Translations under genes and position numbers: made by a program | NCBI GenBank assembly: GCA_900466945.1 | Contig: UBNV01000021.1 | Span: 248,001-312,000 of the forward strand | DNA length: 64,000 bases | Source of the DNA: Hyphomicrobiales bacterium | GTDB lineage: Bacteria; Pseudomonadota; Alphaproteobacteria; Rhizobiales; Rhizobiaceae | Direction: 5' to 3' | Part shown: positions 9,098-17,452 of the stretch, piece after piece | Layout: each line of letters begins with the position of its first letter | How positions within the stretch are numbered: position 1 is the stretch's first letter | The notes under the pieces: model-generated | The model's input: the letters and a program-made list of their open reading frames with translations, nothing else | Told to the model about the DNA's origin: nothing | Databases searched by the model: none

Positions 9098-12000
9098 TTG
9101 TTCAAGACATTTTCTCGTAAAGCTCGGCTGCGGGCGCTTTTGACATCGGCCAGCATCTTGCCATTCCTTGCTGGTAGCGTTGAAGCGGGCTCGGTCAGTT
9201 GGACCGGCGCCAGCTCTTACGACTGGTTCACGGACAGCAACTGGGAATGGGGCTCGGGCGCACCGGTGGCAGGTGATGACGCGCGTATCGGCCAGATGGG
9301 CGTCGTGATCAACGGTCAGGATGCTGATGCGGAAAACCTCTTCATCGGGATCATTTCGGCCGGCGGCCTCACCGTCCAGGACGGGCTCAACACGACCACG
9401 ACGACGCTCGGCTACAATGACGGGTCGTCGGGAGCGCTGACCGTTTCGGGCAATCTGGGAAGCTGGATCAACAATGGCGCGACCTATATCGGCGCCGATG
9501 GGACCGGCGTTGTCAATGTCGAGACCGGCAGCGAACATTTCAGCCTCGACGTCTATCTCGGCTCGGGATCGACTGGCAGCGGCACGCTCACTGTCTCCAA
9601 TCAGAGCTATTTCCAGGCGCAGGACAATTTCTTCATCGGCTATGGCGGCTCCGGCACCTTTGTGCTGGAGCAGGATTCCGAAGCATTTTCTGGACGCACC
9701 GTCATCGCCGACGGCCTGAACTCATCCGGCAGCGCGACCGTCGCCACGGATGCCATCTGGACCCTCACGGATGATCTGACCGTCGGCGGCGCCGGTATGG
9801 GCACGCTGACCATCAGGGAAGGCGCCGACGTATCAGGTGGTTCGGTCTTCATCGGCACTGGTGTGGGAGCATCCGGCAGCACCGTGACAGTCACCGGAGC
9901 CGGGACCACCTGGATCAACACGGGCGCCCTGTTTGTCGGCTCCTTCGGCGATTCGACGCTGGACATTCTTGCCGGTGCCGAAGTCGAAAACGACGCGGCG
10001 ATCATCGGCCGGCATTCCACCTCGTCGGTGACGGTGTCGGGCAGCGGGTCGACCTGGACCACCGATGCTTTGCTCATTGGCGGTGATCGCTCGGACACAT
10101 CGAGTTCGGTTTCCGGCAACGGAGCGCTGAACATCCGTGCAGCGGGCACCGTCAACGGCACCTCCGCGATCCTGGGCGACAGCACCGGATCGGAAGGTTG
10201 GGTCAATGTCGATGGAAGCGGCTCACTCTGGGATCTATCGGACCGTGTGAGTGTGGGCGGTCTCGGCGAAGGCACGGTCACCATCACCAATGGCGGCAAG
10301 ATTAGCTCGGCGGGCGGTCTGATCGGCCATGAGGCATCAGGCTCCGGCCTTGTGACCATCTCCGGAAACGGCAGCCTCTGGGAGAATAAGGGCGTCTTCT
10401 ACGTCGGCAATGTCGGCGACGGCACGCTGCAGCTTCTGACCGGTGGCGACCTCACCAGCACCGACGGCTATGTCGGAACGGAGAACGGCTCCGACAGCGA
10501 GGCGACCGTGAACGGCGCCGGCTCGAGCTGGATCATGAGCGGCGATTTTCTCGTCGGCCATAACAACGGGGCGCAAGGCTCGGTGACGATCTCGGCAGGC
10601 GGCCTGATCGACAACCGCCAGGGCATTCTCGGCGTTCTCGCCGGGTCCTATGGCGAGATGCTGGTCACGGGCAATGGCTCGCTCTGGGACGTATCCAGCG
10701 ACCTCAATGTCGGCCGCATCGGAGAAGGGGCTTTGACGGTTGCCCTCGGTGGCGACGTCACCGCCGCGCGCAGCCTGATCGGCAACAATGTCGGATCGGT
10801 CGGCACGGCCACGGTCTCCGGCAATGGTTCGACCTGGACCACCAGCGGCAATCTTTATATCGGCAACGAGGGCACAGGCACGCTCGTCGTCGCCGGCGGC
10901 GGCTTCGTTTCCGCCGACGAAATCACGATCGCCAACCAGACAGGCTCCACCGGCAGCGTCATCATCGGGGCAGCACTCGGGCAGACCGCTGGCGGCAGCG
11001 CCAGTTTCGATGCCGATGAAATCCATTTCGGTGACGGCACAGGCGCGCTCGTCTTCAATTTTGGTGGTGCCGATGTCAGCTTCGACTCGGTCATCGACGG
11101 CACCGGCGATATCGCGGTCGCCAACGGCAAGGTTCTTTATGGCGGCGATGGAAGCGCTTTCACCGGACTGACAGAGGTCTCCGGGGGCACGCTGCACCTC
11201 GCCAATGCCAGCCTTGGCGGCATACTCTCCGTATCCGGCTGGGGAACGCTCAGCGGAACGGGCACCGTCGGTTCGACCACGGTCGCAAGCGGGGCGACGA
11301 TCACGCCTGGTAGTACCGGCGTTGGAACGCTGACCATAGACGGCGATCTCGAAATCGACGCGGGCGCGACCTACAAGGTCGATGTCAACACTGCGACCGG
11401 CGCCAGCGACCTGATCCATGCGACCGGCACGGCGACGCTGACTGGTGGCTCGGTTCTCCATGTCGGTCCCTCCAGCGGTTACGCGGCCAACCAGGCCTAC
11501 GTCGTCCTCACGGCCGACGGTGGCCTCACCGGTAACTTCGACACCGTCGCGTCGGACTACAGCTTTCTCGATGCGTCCCTCGGTTACGACGCGAACGACG
11601 TGACTCTGACGCTTGCCCGCAACTCGACCGATTTCTCTGATGTCGCGCAATCGACCAACCAGTCGGCGACGGCAGGAGCGGTCGAGGGCCTCGGACCGGG
11701 CAATGCGATCTATGACGCGGTCGTCGTACTTGACGATGACAGCGCAGCCAGCGCGTTCCAGCAGCTTTCGGGCGAAGTCCATGGCCAGGGCATGAGCGCC
11801 AGCGTGGAAAACAGCAGTCTGGTCCGCAACCTCGGCAGCAATCGGGTCCGCTCGTCCTTTGGTTCCGTCGGTGCGGGTCAAGGCAATACCGTCGCACTCG
11901 GTACAGGAAGCCCCGGCGGCAGTTCCGGCGCGCTCGCCTATGGCGAGGAGAAGGCGAAGACTCCGGCCGAACTGGCTGCCGAGTCGATTCTTGTGACACC

Positions 12001-12835
12001 GGAAAAGGCCGGACCTGTCGCCTGGGCGGAGGCCTATGGCGGCTGGGGCAAGAGTTTTGGTGAAAACGGCGATGCCGACCTCTCCAATTCGATCGGCGGC
12101 ATCGCCTTCGGTATCGACACGGCCGTGGCCGGCACCACCTGGCGGCTCGGCATTCTCGGCGGTTACGGCGCAGCCACCTTCGAGCTGAGCGACGGCCTCT
12201 CGAGCGGCGATAGCGATGATTTCGACATCGGCATCTACGGCGGCAACCAGTGGGGTCCGCTGGCGCTGCGCTTCGGGGCTCTCTACAAACACCAGCAGGT
12301 CTCAACCGAACGCACCGTCGACTTCGGTGGCTTCACCGACGAACTTCTGGCGGACTATGGGACCAACACCGTGCAGGCCTTTGCGGAGCTGGGCTATGAG
12401 GTCAAGGTCAAGGACGTCAGGCTCGAACCCTTCTTCAGCCTCGCCCAGGTTCATATGCAAACGCCAGCTTTCACCGAAGAGGGCGGTGCGGCTTCACTCA
12501 CCCGTCAGGCGAGCGACACGAACCTCACCTTCACCAATCTCGGCCTGCGCGCGGCGACCGACTGGCAGTTGGCCGGCAAGGGCGTCACGCTTCGCGGCGG
12601 CGCGGCCTGGCAGCATGCCTTCGGAGATACGGCGACGGCATCGTTGCTGTCCTTCGCCGGCGGCAGCGATTTTATTACCTCCAGCAAGATCGTGGCCGAG
12701 AACAGCCTGCTCCTGCAGGCCGGCATCGACATGCCCATGGGAGATCTCGCAACGGTCGGCGTCAACTTCGATGGCAGCTACAGCAATCGCGGCAATGCGC
12801 AGACCGTGAAGCTGAACTTCCAGAAGCAGTTCTGA
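9098..12835 (+). CDS. Type V autotransporter with W-containing passenger repeats
   Basis: A 1245-residue outer-membrane autotransporter. From the TTG at 9098 the N terminus is a basic signal peptide ending VEA at residue 30. An upstream GTG at 9071 would add nine residues that spoil this signal, and GGGG lies just ahead of the TTG. The passenger has about eight repeats of roughly 50 residues, each with S-x-W then a turn IG/VG-x-x-G-x-G-T-L; the tryptophans fall at about 221, 272, 320, 378, 428, 478, 530 and 580, matching the PEP-CTERM-associated repeat type. An autotransporter-associated repeat lies near 688-717. A C-terminal beta-barrel (about 970-1245) ends in phenylalanine. A beta-helical surface-exposed passenger is inferred; ligand unknown. 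No partner gene is adjacent. Confidence 0.92.
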   Translation: MFKTFSRKARLRALLTSASILPFLAGSVEAGSVSWTGASSYDWFTDSNWEWGSGAPVAGDDARIGQMGVVINGQDADAENLFIGIISAGGLTVQDGLNTTTTTLGYNDGSSGALTVSGNLGSWINNGATYIGADGTGVVNVETGSEHFSLDVYLGSGSTGSGTLTVSNQSYFQAQDNFFIGYGGSGTFVLEQDSEAFSGRTVIADGLNSSGSATVATDAIWTLTDDLTVGGAGMGTLTIREGADVSGGSVFIGTGVGASGSTVTVTGAGTTWINTGALFVGSFGDSTLDILAGAEVENDAAIIGRHSTSSVTVSGSGSTWTTDALLIGGDRSDTSSSVSGNGALNIRAAGTVNGTSAILGDSTGSEGWVNVDGSGSLWDLSDRVSVGGLGEGTVTITNGGKISSAGGLIGHEASGSGLVTISGNGSLWENKGVFYVGNVGDGTLQLLTGGDLTSTDGYVGTENGSDSEATVNGAGSSWIMSGDFLVGHNNGAQGSVTISAGGLIDNRQGILGVLAGSYGEMLVTGNGSLWDVSSDLNVGRIGEGALTVALGGDVTAARSLIGNNVGSVGTATVSGNGSTWTTSGNLYIGNEGTGTLVVAGGGFVSADEITIANQTGSTGSVIIGAALGQTAGGSASFDADEIHFGDGTGALVFNFGGADVSFDSVIDGTGDIAVANGKVLYGGDGSAFTGLTEVSGGTLHLANASLGGILSVSGWGTLSGTGTVGSTTVASGATITPGSTGVGTLTIDGDLEIDAGATYKVDVNTATGASDLIHATGTATLTGGSVLHVGPSSGYAANQAYVVLTADGGLTGNFDTVASDYSFLDASLGYDANDVTLTLARNSTDFSDVAQSTNQSATAGAVEGLGPGNAIYDAVVVLDDDSAASAFQQLSGEVHGQGMSASVENSSLVRNLGSNRVRSSFGSVGAGQGNTVALGTGSPGGSSGALAYGEEKAKTPAELAAESILVTPEKAGPVAWAEAYGGWGKSFGENGDADLSNSIGGIAFGIDTAVAGTTWRLGILGGYGAATFELSDGLSSGDSDDFDIGIYGGNQWGPLALRFGALYKHQQVSTERTVDFGGFTDELLADYGTNTVQAFAELGYEVKVKDVRLEPFFSLAQVHMQTPAFTEEGGAASLTRQASDTNLTFTNLGLRAATDWQLAGKGVTLRGGAAWQHAFGDTATASLLSFAGGSDFITSSKIVAENSLLLQAGIDMPMGDLATVGVNFDGSYSNRGNAQTVKLNFQKQF

Positions 12836-12892
12836 CATCAGCCCGGAGAGGGAGTGGCGGCCTCGTTTAAGGCCACCTCCTTCAGTTCTTCC

Positions 12893-13567
12893 TCAGTCGG
12901 CCGGCGCGATCCGCAGCCCCTGGGAGGGCTGGAACCCGACCCGCAGGCGCTCGTAGCTGGCAATGGTCGGGTGCGATGTCTCGAGCGGATGCGCGTGTGT
13001 GGCCGTGATGACGGCCACATCGGCGCCTGCCGCTTCTCCGGCCCTGACGCCAGCCAGCACATCCTCGAACACCAGGCAGCGGGACGGATCGACGCCAAGC
13101 TTCTGCGCCCCGAGGCGATAACCAGCCGGATCAGGCTTGCCGATCTTCACATCTTCGGCCGTCACGATCTTCCGCGGCTGCGGCAGGCCGGCGGCCCCGA
13201 TGCGGGCGCGGGCAAGGGCGGAGGGCGCCGACGTCACGATCGCCCAGCGTTCCGCCGGCAGGCTTTGAAGGAAGGGGATGGCGCCCGGAATGGGAACGAT
13301 GCCGTCGAGATCCTCGATCTCGCCGCGCTCGATCTCCAGCGCTTCCTTCACCACGTCGATGCCGGGCAGGTTCAGCGCGCTGATCGTGTCGATCCCACGC
13401 TTGCCATGCATGAATGGGAGGAAGGTCTCGAGGTCGAGACCGTGCCTCAGTGCCCAGCGGCTCCAGACACGTTCGGCGGCGGCAATGGAGTTGAGCAGCG
13501 TCCCGTCCATGTCGAAGAGAAAGCCGTCATAGAAGCGGTCGAAAAGCCGGTCGGGGGAGTGATGCAA
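12893..13567 (-). CDS. HAD-IA family phosphatase (sugar-phosphatase-like)
   Basis: A 224-residue haloacid-dehalogenase hydrolase. The nucleophile Asp19 and acid/base Asp21 sit in FDMDGT, motif II is VTSAPS, and the motif III lysine lies in GKPDP, followed by a FEDV acidic motif. The helical cap after motif I marks the IA subclass, whose members dephosphorylate small sugar phosphates or phosphoglycolate. The start is TTG at 13567 with GAGGAT nine bases upstream. It converges on the autotransporter gene. Substrate is not assignable; phosphoglycolate or hexitol/sugar phosphates are options. Confidence 0.88.
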   Translation of the reverse strand: MHHSPDRLFDRFYDGFLFDMDGTLLNSIAAAERVWSRWALRHGLDLETFLPFMHGKRGIDTISALNLPGIDVVKEALEIERGEIEDLDGIVPIPGAIPFLQSLPAERWAIVTSAPSALARARIGAAGLPQPRKIVTAEDVKIGKPDPAGYRLGAQKLGVDPSRCLVFEDVLAGVRAGEAAGADVAVITATHAHPLETSHPTIASYERLRVGFQPSQGLRIAPAD

Positions 13568-13653
13568 GGCGTGGATCCTCTGGTCGAACGCGCGATGAGG
13601 CTCCCCTAGCGGCTCCCGGCCCTGGCTGCAAATACTTAAATCGGCAAGAGGTG

Positions 13654-13682
13654 CGTGACAGAGGCACTACTCTGGCCTAGTC
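13654..13682 (+). promoter_or_regulatory. Probable promoter of the thiD riboswitch leader
   Basis: CGTGAC, 17 bases, CTAGTC. The -35 matches the rhizobial consensus CTTGAC at five of six positions; the -10 keeps CTA. Transcription would start near 13690, a few bases before the riboswitch aptamer, which supports the call. Confidence 0.42.
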
Positions 13683-13692
13683 TCGGGCCCGA

Positions 13693-13772
13693 GAGACAGG
13701 GGCGTCTGGTGAAAGCCGGGCTGAGAAGCACCCTTCGAACCTGAACCAGATCATGCTGGCGGAGGGAGTCGC
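13693..13772 (+). promoter_or_regulatory. TPP riboswitch (THI element)
   Basis: The aptamer core is clear: CTGAGA at 13721-13726 (pyrimidine-sensing loop), CACCCTTCGAACCTGA after it, then CAGATCATGCTGGCGGAGGGA, with a GAC/GTC closing stem at 13695-13697 and 13768-13770. It binds thiamine pyrophosphate and lies 63 bases ahead of thiD, which makes a thiamine precursor, so it is expected to repress thiD when TPP is plentiful. Confidence 0.94.
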
Positions 13773-13802
13773 TCGGGTGCCGCGGCCTCTCCGCGTCGGC
13801 CC

Positions 13803-13834
13803 GTCGCTTCTCCGCCGCCAAAGGAGAAGCCGAC
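13803..13834 (+). promoter_or_regulatory. Shine-Dalgarno sequestering hairpin of the thiD riboswitch
   Basis: GTC-GCTTCTCC (13803-13813) pairs with GGAGAAGC-C-GAC (13823-13834) with one bulged C. The 3' arm contains the AAGGAG ribosome-binding site of thiD and abuts the ATG at 13835. No T-run follows, so control is inferred to be at translation initiation, not termination. Confidence 0.72.
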
Positions 13835-14644
13835 ATGACACCGTCCCCCATCCGCAACGTGCTCACGATCGCCGGTTCCGATCCCTCTGGCGGCGCCGGC
13901 ATCCAGGCCGATCTCAAGGCCTTCTCTGCCCGAGGTTGTTACGGCATGGCTGTCATCACCGCGCTGACAGCGCAGAATACGAGAGGCGTCTCCGCCGTCG
14001 TGCCGCTCGATCCCGCCTTCGTGGCGGAGCAGATCCGCATGGTCTTTGCCGATGTGCAGGTCGATGCGGTGAAGATCGGCATGATCGCCAACGCTGGTAT
14101 CGCCCGGGCCGTGGCCGAGGCGCTGAGGCCGCATCTCAGCATCCCCGTCGTCCTCGATCCCGTCATGATCGCCAAGGGCGGCGCGTCGCTTCTCGATCCG
14201 GACGCCGTCGCGGCCCTGAAGGGCGAACTCCTGCCGCTGGCAACCCTGCTCACCCCGAATCTGCCGGAGGCCGCAGCCCTGCTCGGCGATTCCGAGGCCC
14301 CCGATCGGCATATCATGGAATCCCAGGCCGTGCGCCTGACGGCGCTCGGTGCGAAAGGCGTGCTGGTCAAAGGTGGTCACCTCGGGGGCGGTGAAAGCCC
14401 GGATGTGCTGGTGATGAACGGGAAGGTCAGCTGGTTTGCAGCCGCTCGTATCGAGACGCGCAATACGCATGGCACGGGATGTTCGCTATCGAGCGCGCTG
14501 GCAGCCGAATTGGCGAAGGGCAAGGGTGAGGAGGAGGCCGTAGGCATTGCCAAAATGTGGCTCGCGGAAGCAGTTCGGACATCGGACCGTCTGACGGTGG
14601 GCTCTGGGCACGGTCCGGTGCACCACTTCCATGCTCTGTGGTGA
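13835..14644 (+). CDS. thiD: Hydroxymethylpyrimidine/phosphomethylpyrimidine kinase
   Basis: Ribokinase-family enzyme that phosphorylates HMP to HMP-P and HMP-PP for thiamine synthesis or salvage. The N terminus TIAGSDPSGGAGIQAD and the C-terminal anion-hole motif GTGCSLSS are diagnostic, and 269 residues is normal. The ATG has AAGGAG eight bases upstream, inside the riboswitch hairpin. It is the only thiamine gene in the window, so it is a single-gene riboswitch target here. It converges on the GFA gene with a 2-bp gap. Confidence 0.97.
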   Translation: MTPSPIRNVLTIAGSDPSGGAGIQADLKAFSARGCYGMAVITALTAQNTRGVSAVVPLDPAFVAEQIRMVFADVQVDAVKIGMIANAGIARAVAEALRPHLSIPVVLDPVMIAKGGASLLDPDAVAALKGELLPLATLLTPNLPEAAALLGDSEAPDRHIMESQAVRLTALGAKGVLVKGGHLGGGESPDVLVMNGKVSWFAAARIETRNTHGTGCSLSSALAAELAKGKGEEEAVGIAKMWLAEAVRTSDRLTVGSGHGPVHHFHALW

Positions 14645-14646
14645 CG

Positions 14647-15042
14647 CTAGCCGTCCCGCTCCAGGGGCAGGTCCTTGATGTCGAAAACGAAGGGAAGGGC
14701 CGACTGGACGAATGACTGATGTGTCGGGCGCAAGGCGAGGCGCTGGTCGACACAGCCGAGGCGAAGGCCAATTTCGCCATCGGCACTTTCGCGCCAGAGG
14801 GGTGAACCGCAGGTCCCGCAAAAGTGCTGGTCACTCGGGCGACCACGGTCGCCGATCTTGCGGTAACACTTTGTCTCGCCGACCAGGAGCCGCAATCGGC
14901 CGGGCAGGGCAGGGACCGTAACGCGATAGGCCGAGCCTGTCAGCCGCTGACAATCGGTACAGTGGCAGATGCCGACGGTCGGTGGATCGACCTCGGCCTC
15001 GTAGCGAACCTCGCCGCACAGGCATGACCCCGTGATCCGCAT
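14647..15042 (-). CDS. GFA family (glutathione-dependent formaldehyde-activating-like) protein
   Basis: A 131-residue zinc-binding protein of the GFA/CENP-V fold. Cysteine pairs are visible at C7/C9 (SCLCGEVRY), C26/C28/C31 (CHCTDCQ) and in HFCGTCGSPL, matching the two zinc sites of the family. Activity as a formaldehyde-glutathione enzyme has been questioned for this family, so function is left open. ATG at 15042 fits the family N terminus; a TTG at 15054 is a weaker choice. An intrinsic terminator ends only about seven bases before this start, so expression likely depends on read-through from the pirin gene upstream. Confidence 0.88.
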   Translation of the reverse strand: MRITGSCLCGEVRYEAEVDPPTVGICHCTDCQRLTGSAYRVTVPALPGRLRLLVGETKCYRKIGDRGRPSDQHFCGTCGSPLWRESADGEIGLRLGCVDQRLALRPTHQSFVQSALPFVFDIKDLPLERDG

Positions 15043-15048
15043 CTCTCC

Positions 15049-15088
15049 CCGCAAGAAAAAGAAAACCCGGCGGTGGAGTGCCGCCGGG
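15049..15088 (-). terminator. Intrinsic terminator downstream of the pirin gene
   Basis: On the minus strand CCCGGCGG and CCGCCGGG form an 8-bp GC-only stem (15066-15073 with 15081-15088, seven-base loop), followed by TTTTCTTTTTC. This is a textbook Rho-independent terminator for the pirin transcript. It lies directly ahead of the next co-directional gene. Confidence 0.9.
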
Positions 15089-15111
15089 CGAGTTGAACTT
15101 GACTGCAGGGG

Positions 15112-16023
15112 TTAATGATCGGCCTTGATAAAGGTTCCGTTCTGCAATTCTTTCATCGCCTGCATCAGCTCTTCGCGCGTGTTCATCACGATTGGGCCAT
15201 GCCAGGCGACCGGCTCCTTGATCGGCTTGCCGGTCACGAGAAGGAAGCGGATACCCTGCTCTCCTGCCTGCACGGTGATCTCGTCGCCGGTGTCGAAGAC
15301 GACGAGTGTCCGGTTGCCCGAAAGGTCGCGGATGTTGAGTTCCTCGCCCATGTATTCCTTCTCGACCTTGACGCCGAAGGGCTTGGACGCATCGCGGAAC
15401 GAGCCGGAGCCGGCGAAGATATAGGCAAATGCTGAGCGGTAGGTGTCGACCGGGAAGGTCTTGCGCTTGCCCGGCGGCACCGAAATGTCGAGATAGACGG
15501 GCTCGGCGGCGATCCCGTCAACCGGCCCTGCCTTGCCCCAGAACTCGCCGGAGATGACACGCACCGAGGTCCCGTCATCGTCGACGACGACGGGAATGTC
15601 GCCCGACTTGATGTCCTGATAGCGTGGCCTGGTCATCTTCAGCGACGAGGGCAGGTTGGCCCAGAGCTGGAAGCCGTGCATGCGGCCGGCGAAATCGCCC
15701 TTCGGCATTTCCTGGTGCAGGATGCCGCTGCCGGCCGTCATCCATTGCAGGTCGCCCGCACCCAGCATGCCCTGATTACCGAGGCTGTCGCCGTGCTCGA
15801 CGGTTCCGGCCAGAACATAGGTGATGGTCTCAATGCCACGATGCGGATGCCAGGGAAAACCGCGGACATAATCGTTCGGCGTATCGTTGCGGAAGTCGTC
15901 CATCATCAGGAAGGGATCGGTCATCGAGGGATCGCCGAAGCCGAAGACGCGGTGCAGCTTTACACCGGCGCCCTCCATGGTCGGCGTGGCCTGGCTCTCA
16001 TGCTTGACGGGGCGAATGGACAT
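15112..16023 (-). CDS. Pirin family protein
   Basis: A 303-residue bicupin of the pirin family; characterised members bind iron and some degrade quercetin or act as redox-sensing partners. The metal ligands of the N-terminal cupin are all present: H59 and H61 in HPHRG, then H103 and E105 in HQEMP. The frame extends to 16083, but ATG at 16023 has GAGGAG at good spacing and begins the conserved N terminus. It is divergent from the glutamine amidotransferase gene (241-bp gap) and followed by a terminator. Substrate unknown. Confidence 0.92.
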   Translation of the reverse strand: MSIRPVKHESQATPTMEGAGVKLHRVFGFGDPSMTDPFLMMDDFRNDTPNDYVRGFPWHPHRGIETITYVLAGTVEHGDSLGNQGMLGAGDLQWMTAGSGILHQEMPKGDFAGRMHGFQLWANLPSSLKMTRPRYQDIKSGDIPVVVDDDGTSVRVISGEFWGKAGPVDGIAAEPVYLDISVPPGKRKTFPVDTYRSAFAYIFAGSGSFRDASKPFGVKVEKEYMGEELNIRDLSGNRTLVVFDTGDEITVQAGEQGIRFLLVTGKPIKEPVAWHGPIVMNTREELMQAMKELQNGTFIKADH

Positions 16024-16264
16024 CGGGGATCTCCTCGGAACGAAAGGGTTCGGTTGCAGCCAATGTAGACGATCAGAGGACACTGCGGAGGAGCGCCAGA
16101 AGCAACGCAGTGTTCACTTTTGCTCGTGTTGCGCTGCAGAAAGCCATTGCCGGTCCTGATAAAATTCTGTCATGAATGCGGTGATGTTTGCAAATCGTTA
16201 GCCATTCGAGCCAAGACTGGATGAAATCGCCGGTGGTTCGGCGGATCGGGAGTTGTAAGGACAT

Positions 16265-17089
16265 ATGTGTCGCTGGGCAGCCTATCGCGGAGTTCCGATC
16301 TTCCTGGAAGAGCTCGTCACCTCGCCCGCTCACTCCCTGATCGAGCAATCCCATTGCGCGACGCGTGCGAAGACCGCGACCAATGCCGATGGCTTCGGCA
16401 TCGCCTGGTATGGTGATCGCCCCGAGCCCGGCCGCTTCCGCGACGTGCTCCCGGCCTGGTCGGACTGCAATCTGAAGAGCCTCGCCCGCCAGATTCGTTC
16501 GCCACTCTTCCTCGCCCATGTGCGGGCGGCCACCCATGGCGCGACGCGGCGCGACAATTGCCATCCTTTCGTGCACGGCAACTGGTCTTTCATGCACAAT
16601 GGCCAGATCGACAATTTCGACCGCATCCGCCGCCCGATGGAAGGCATGCTCGACGACGAGCATTTCCACGCCCGCGTCGGCACGACGGACAGCGAACTGC
16701 TTTTCCTGCTCGCTCTGCAGTTCGGCCTGCGGGAACGCCCGATCGCGGCGATGAGCGAGGCTGTCGGCTTTGTCGAACAGATCAGCCTGCATCTGACCGG
16801 CGAGGCCCGCATTCGCCTGACGGCGGCCTTCTCCGACGGGGAGACGCTCTATGCCGTGCGCTATTCCACGGATGAACATGCCCCGACGCTCTTCGCCGCT
16901 CCGATGGGACCGAAGGGAAGCTACTGCCTCGTCTCGGAGCCGCTCAACGACGAGACCGACACCTGGGTCGAGATCCCCGCCGGCAGCGCGGTGATCCTCG
17001 ATGAAAACGGCCTGGATGCCGCTGAATTCGAGCCGCAGGTCAAGCGCATCAGGGTCGATCAAGCCCGCCAGCCGGCCATGGCCAGTTGA
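16265..17089 (+). CDS. Class II glutamine amidotransferase (YafJ-like)
   Basis: A 274-residue stand-alone Ntn-type glutaminase domain. The nucleophile is Cys2, exposed after Met removal; the glutamine-binding residues lie in the R-A-A-T-H segment near 90 and in FMHNGQI. There is no fused acceptor domain, as in YafJ and EgtC-like proteins, so ammonia is probably passed to another enzyme or glutamyl amide bonds are cut. An AAGGA site precedes the ATG. EgtC (ergothioneine) is an alternative, but no egt genes are nearby. Confidence 0.9.
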   Translation: MCRWAAYRGVPIFLEELVTSPAHSLIEQSHCATRAKTATNADGFGIAWYGDRPEPGRFRDVLPAWSDCNLKSLARQIRSPLFLAHVRAATHGATRRDNCHPFVHGNWSFMHNGQIDNFDRIRRPMEGMLDDEHFHARVGTTDSELLFLLALQFGLRERPIAAMSEAVGFVEQISLHLTGEARIRLTAAFSDGETLYAVRYSTDEHAPTLFAAPMGPKGSYCLVSEPLNDETDTWVEIPAGSAVILDENGLDAAEFEPQVKRIRVDQARQPAMAS

Positions 17090-17098
17090 ACGTTCGCC

Positions 17099-17452
17099 TC
17101 AAACGGCGATCCCGAGTTCCGCCCTGAGCTTCTTCGTCAACCCGGTCGCGACCAAAGCATGGGAGCGGCGGATATACTCCGCCACCTCTGCGTCATCGAT
17201 CTCGGATCCCGGATCGACCGTCACCCATTTGCGCTTGGCGAAGTAGGGCGCCTGCGCAACGCCGCTGAGCGCAGTCAGAATCTCGAAGCTTTCTTCGCTC
17301 ACCTTGAAGCAGATCCGCCGTTCGGCATCGGTCAGCAGCGTGAACACCTTGTCGCCGACCTTGGCCACGCGGGCATCCCATTGGTCCAGGAGGCTGGTGC
17401 CTGGCAGGCTTTGCACGAGTGCCTCGAAACCGTCGCGGTCGAAGAGGCTCAT
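17099..17452 (-). CDS. MmcQ/YjbR family protein
   Basis: A 117-residue protein of the MmcQ/YjbR (CyaY-like fold, double wing) family, annotated as DNA-binding on structural grounds but with no firm function. Features are the K-V-x-x-K-V-F-T-L strand and the C-terminal KRKWVTVDP segment with an H-A-L-V-A-T-G-L-T helix. ATG at 17452 overlaps the coaBC stop as ATGA and has GGAGG upstream, so translation is probably coupled to coaBC. A longer reading to 17530 has no such signal. Confidence 0.87.
   Translation of the reverse strand: MSLFDRDGFEALVQSLPGTSLLDQWDARVAKVGDKVFTLLTDAERRICFKVSEESFEILTALSGVAQAPYFAKRKWVTVDPGSEIDDAEVAEYIRRSHALVATGLTKKLRAELGIAV

Noticed and set aside
9755..10970. Repeated segments that could be taken for a CRISPR array or DNA tandem repeat
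   Set aside because: The periodicity of about 150 bp is in the protein, DNA copies are diverged, and the region is one open autotransporter frame.
16036..16060. Second EcfG-type promoter from GGAAC near the pirin start
   Set aside because: Sixteen bases downstream the sequence is AGCC, not CGTT, so only the -35 half is present.
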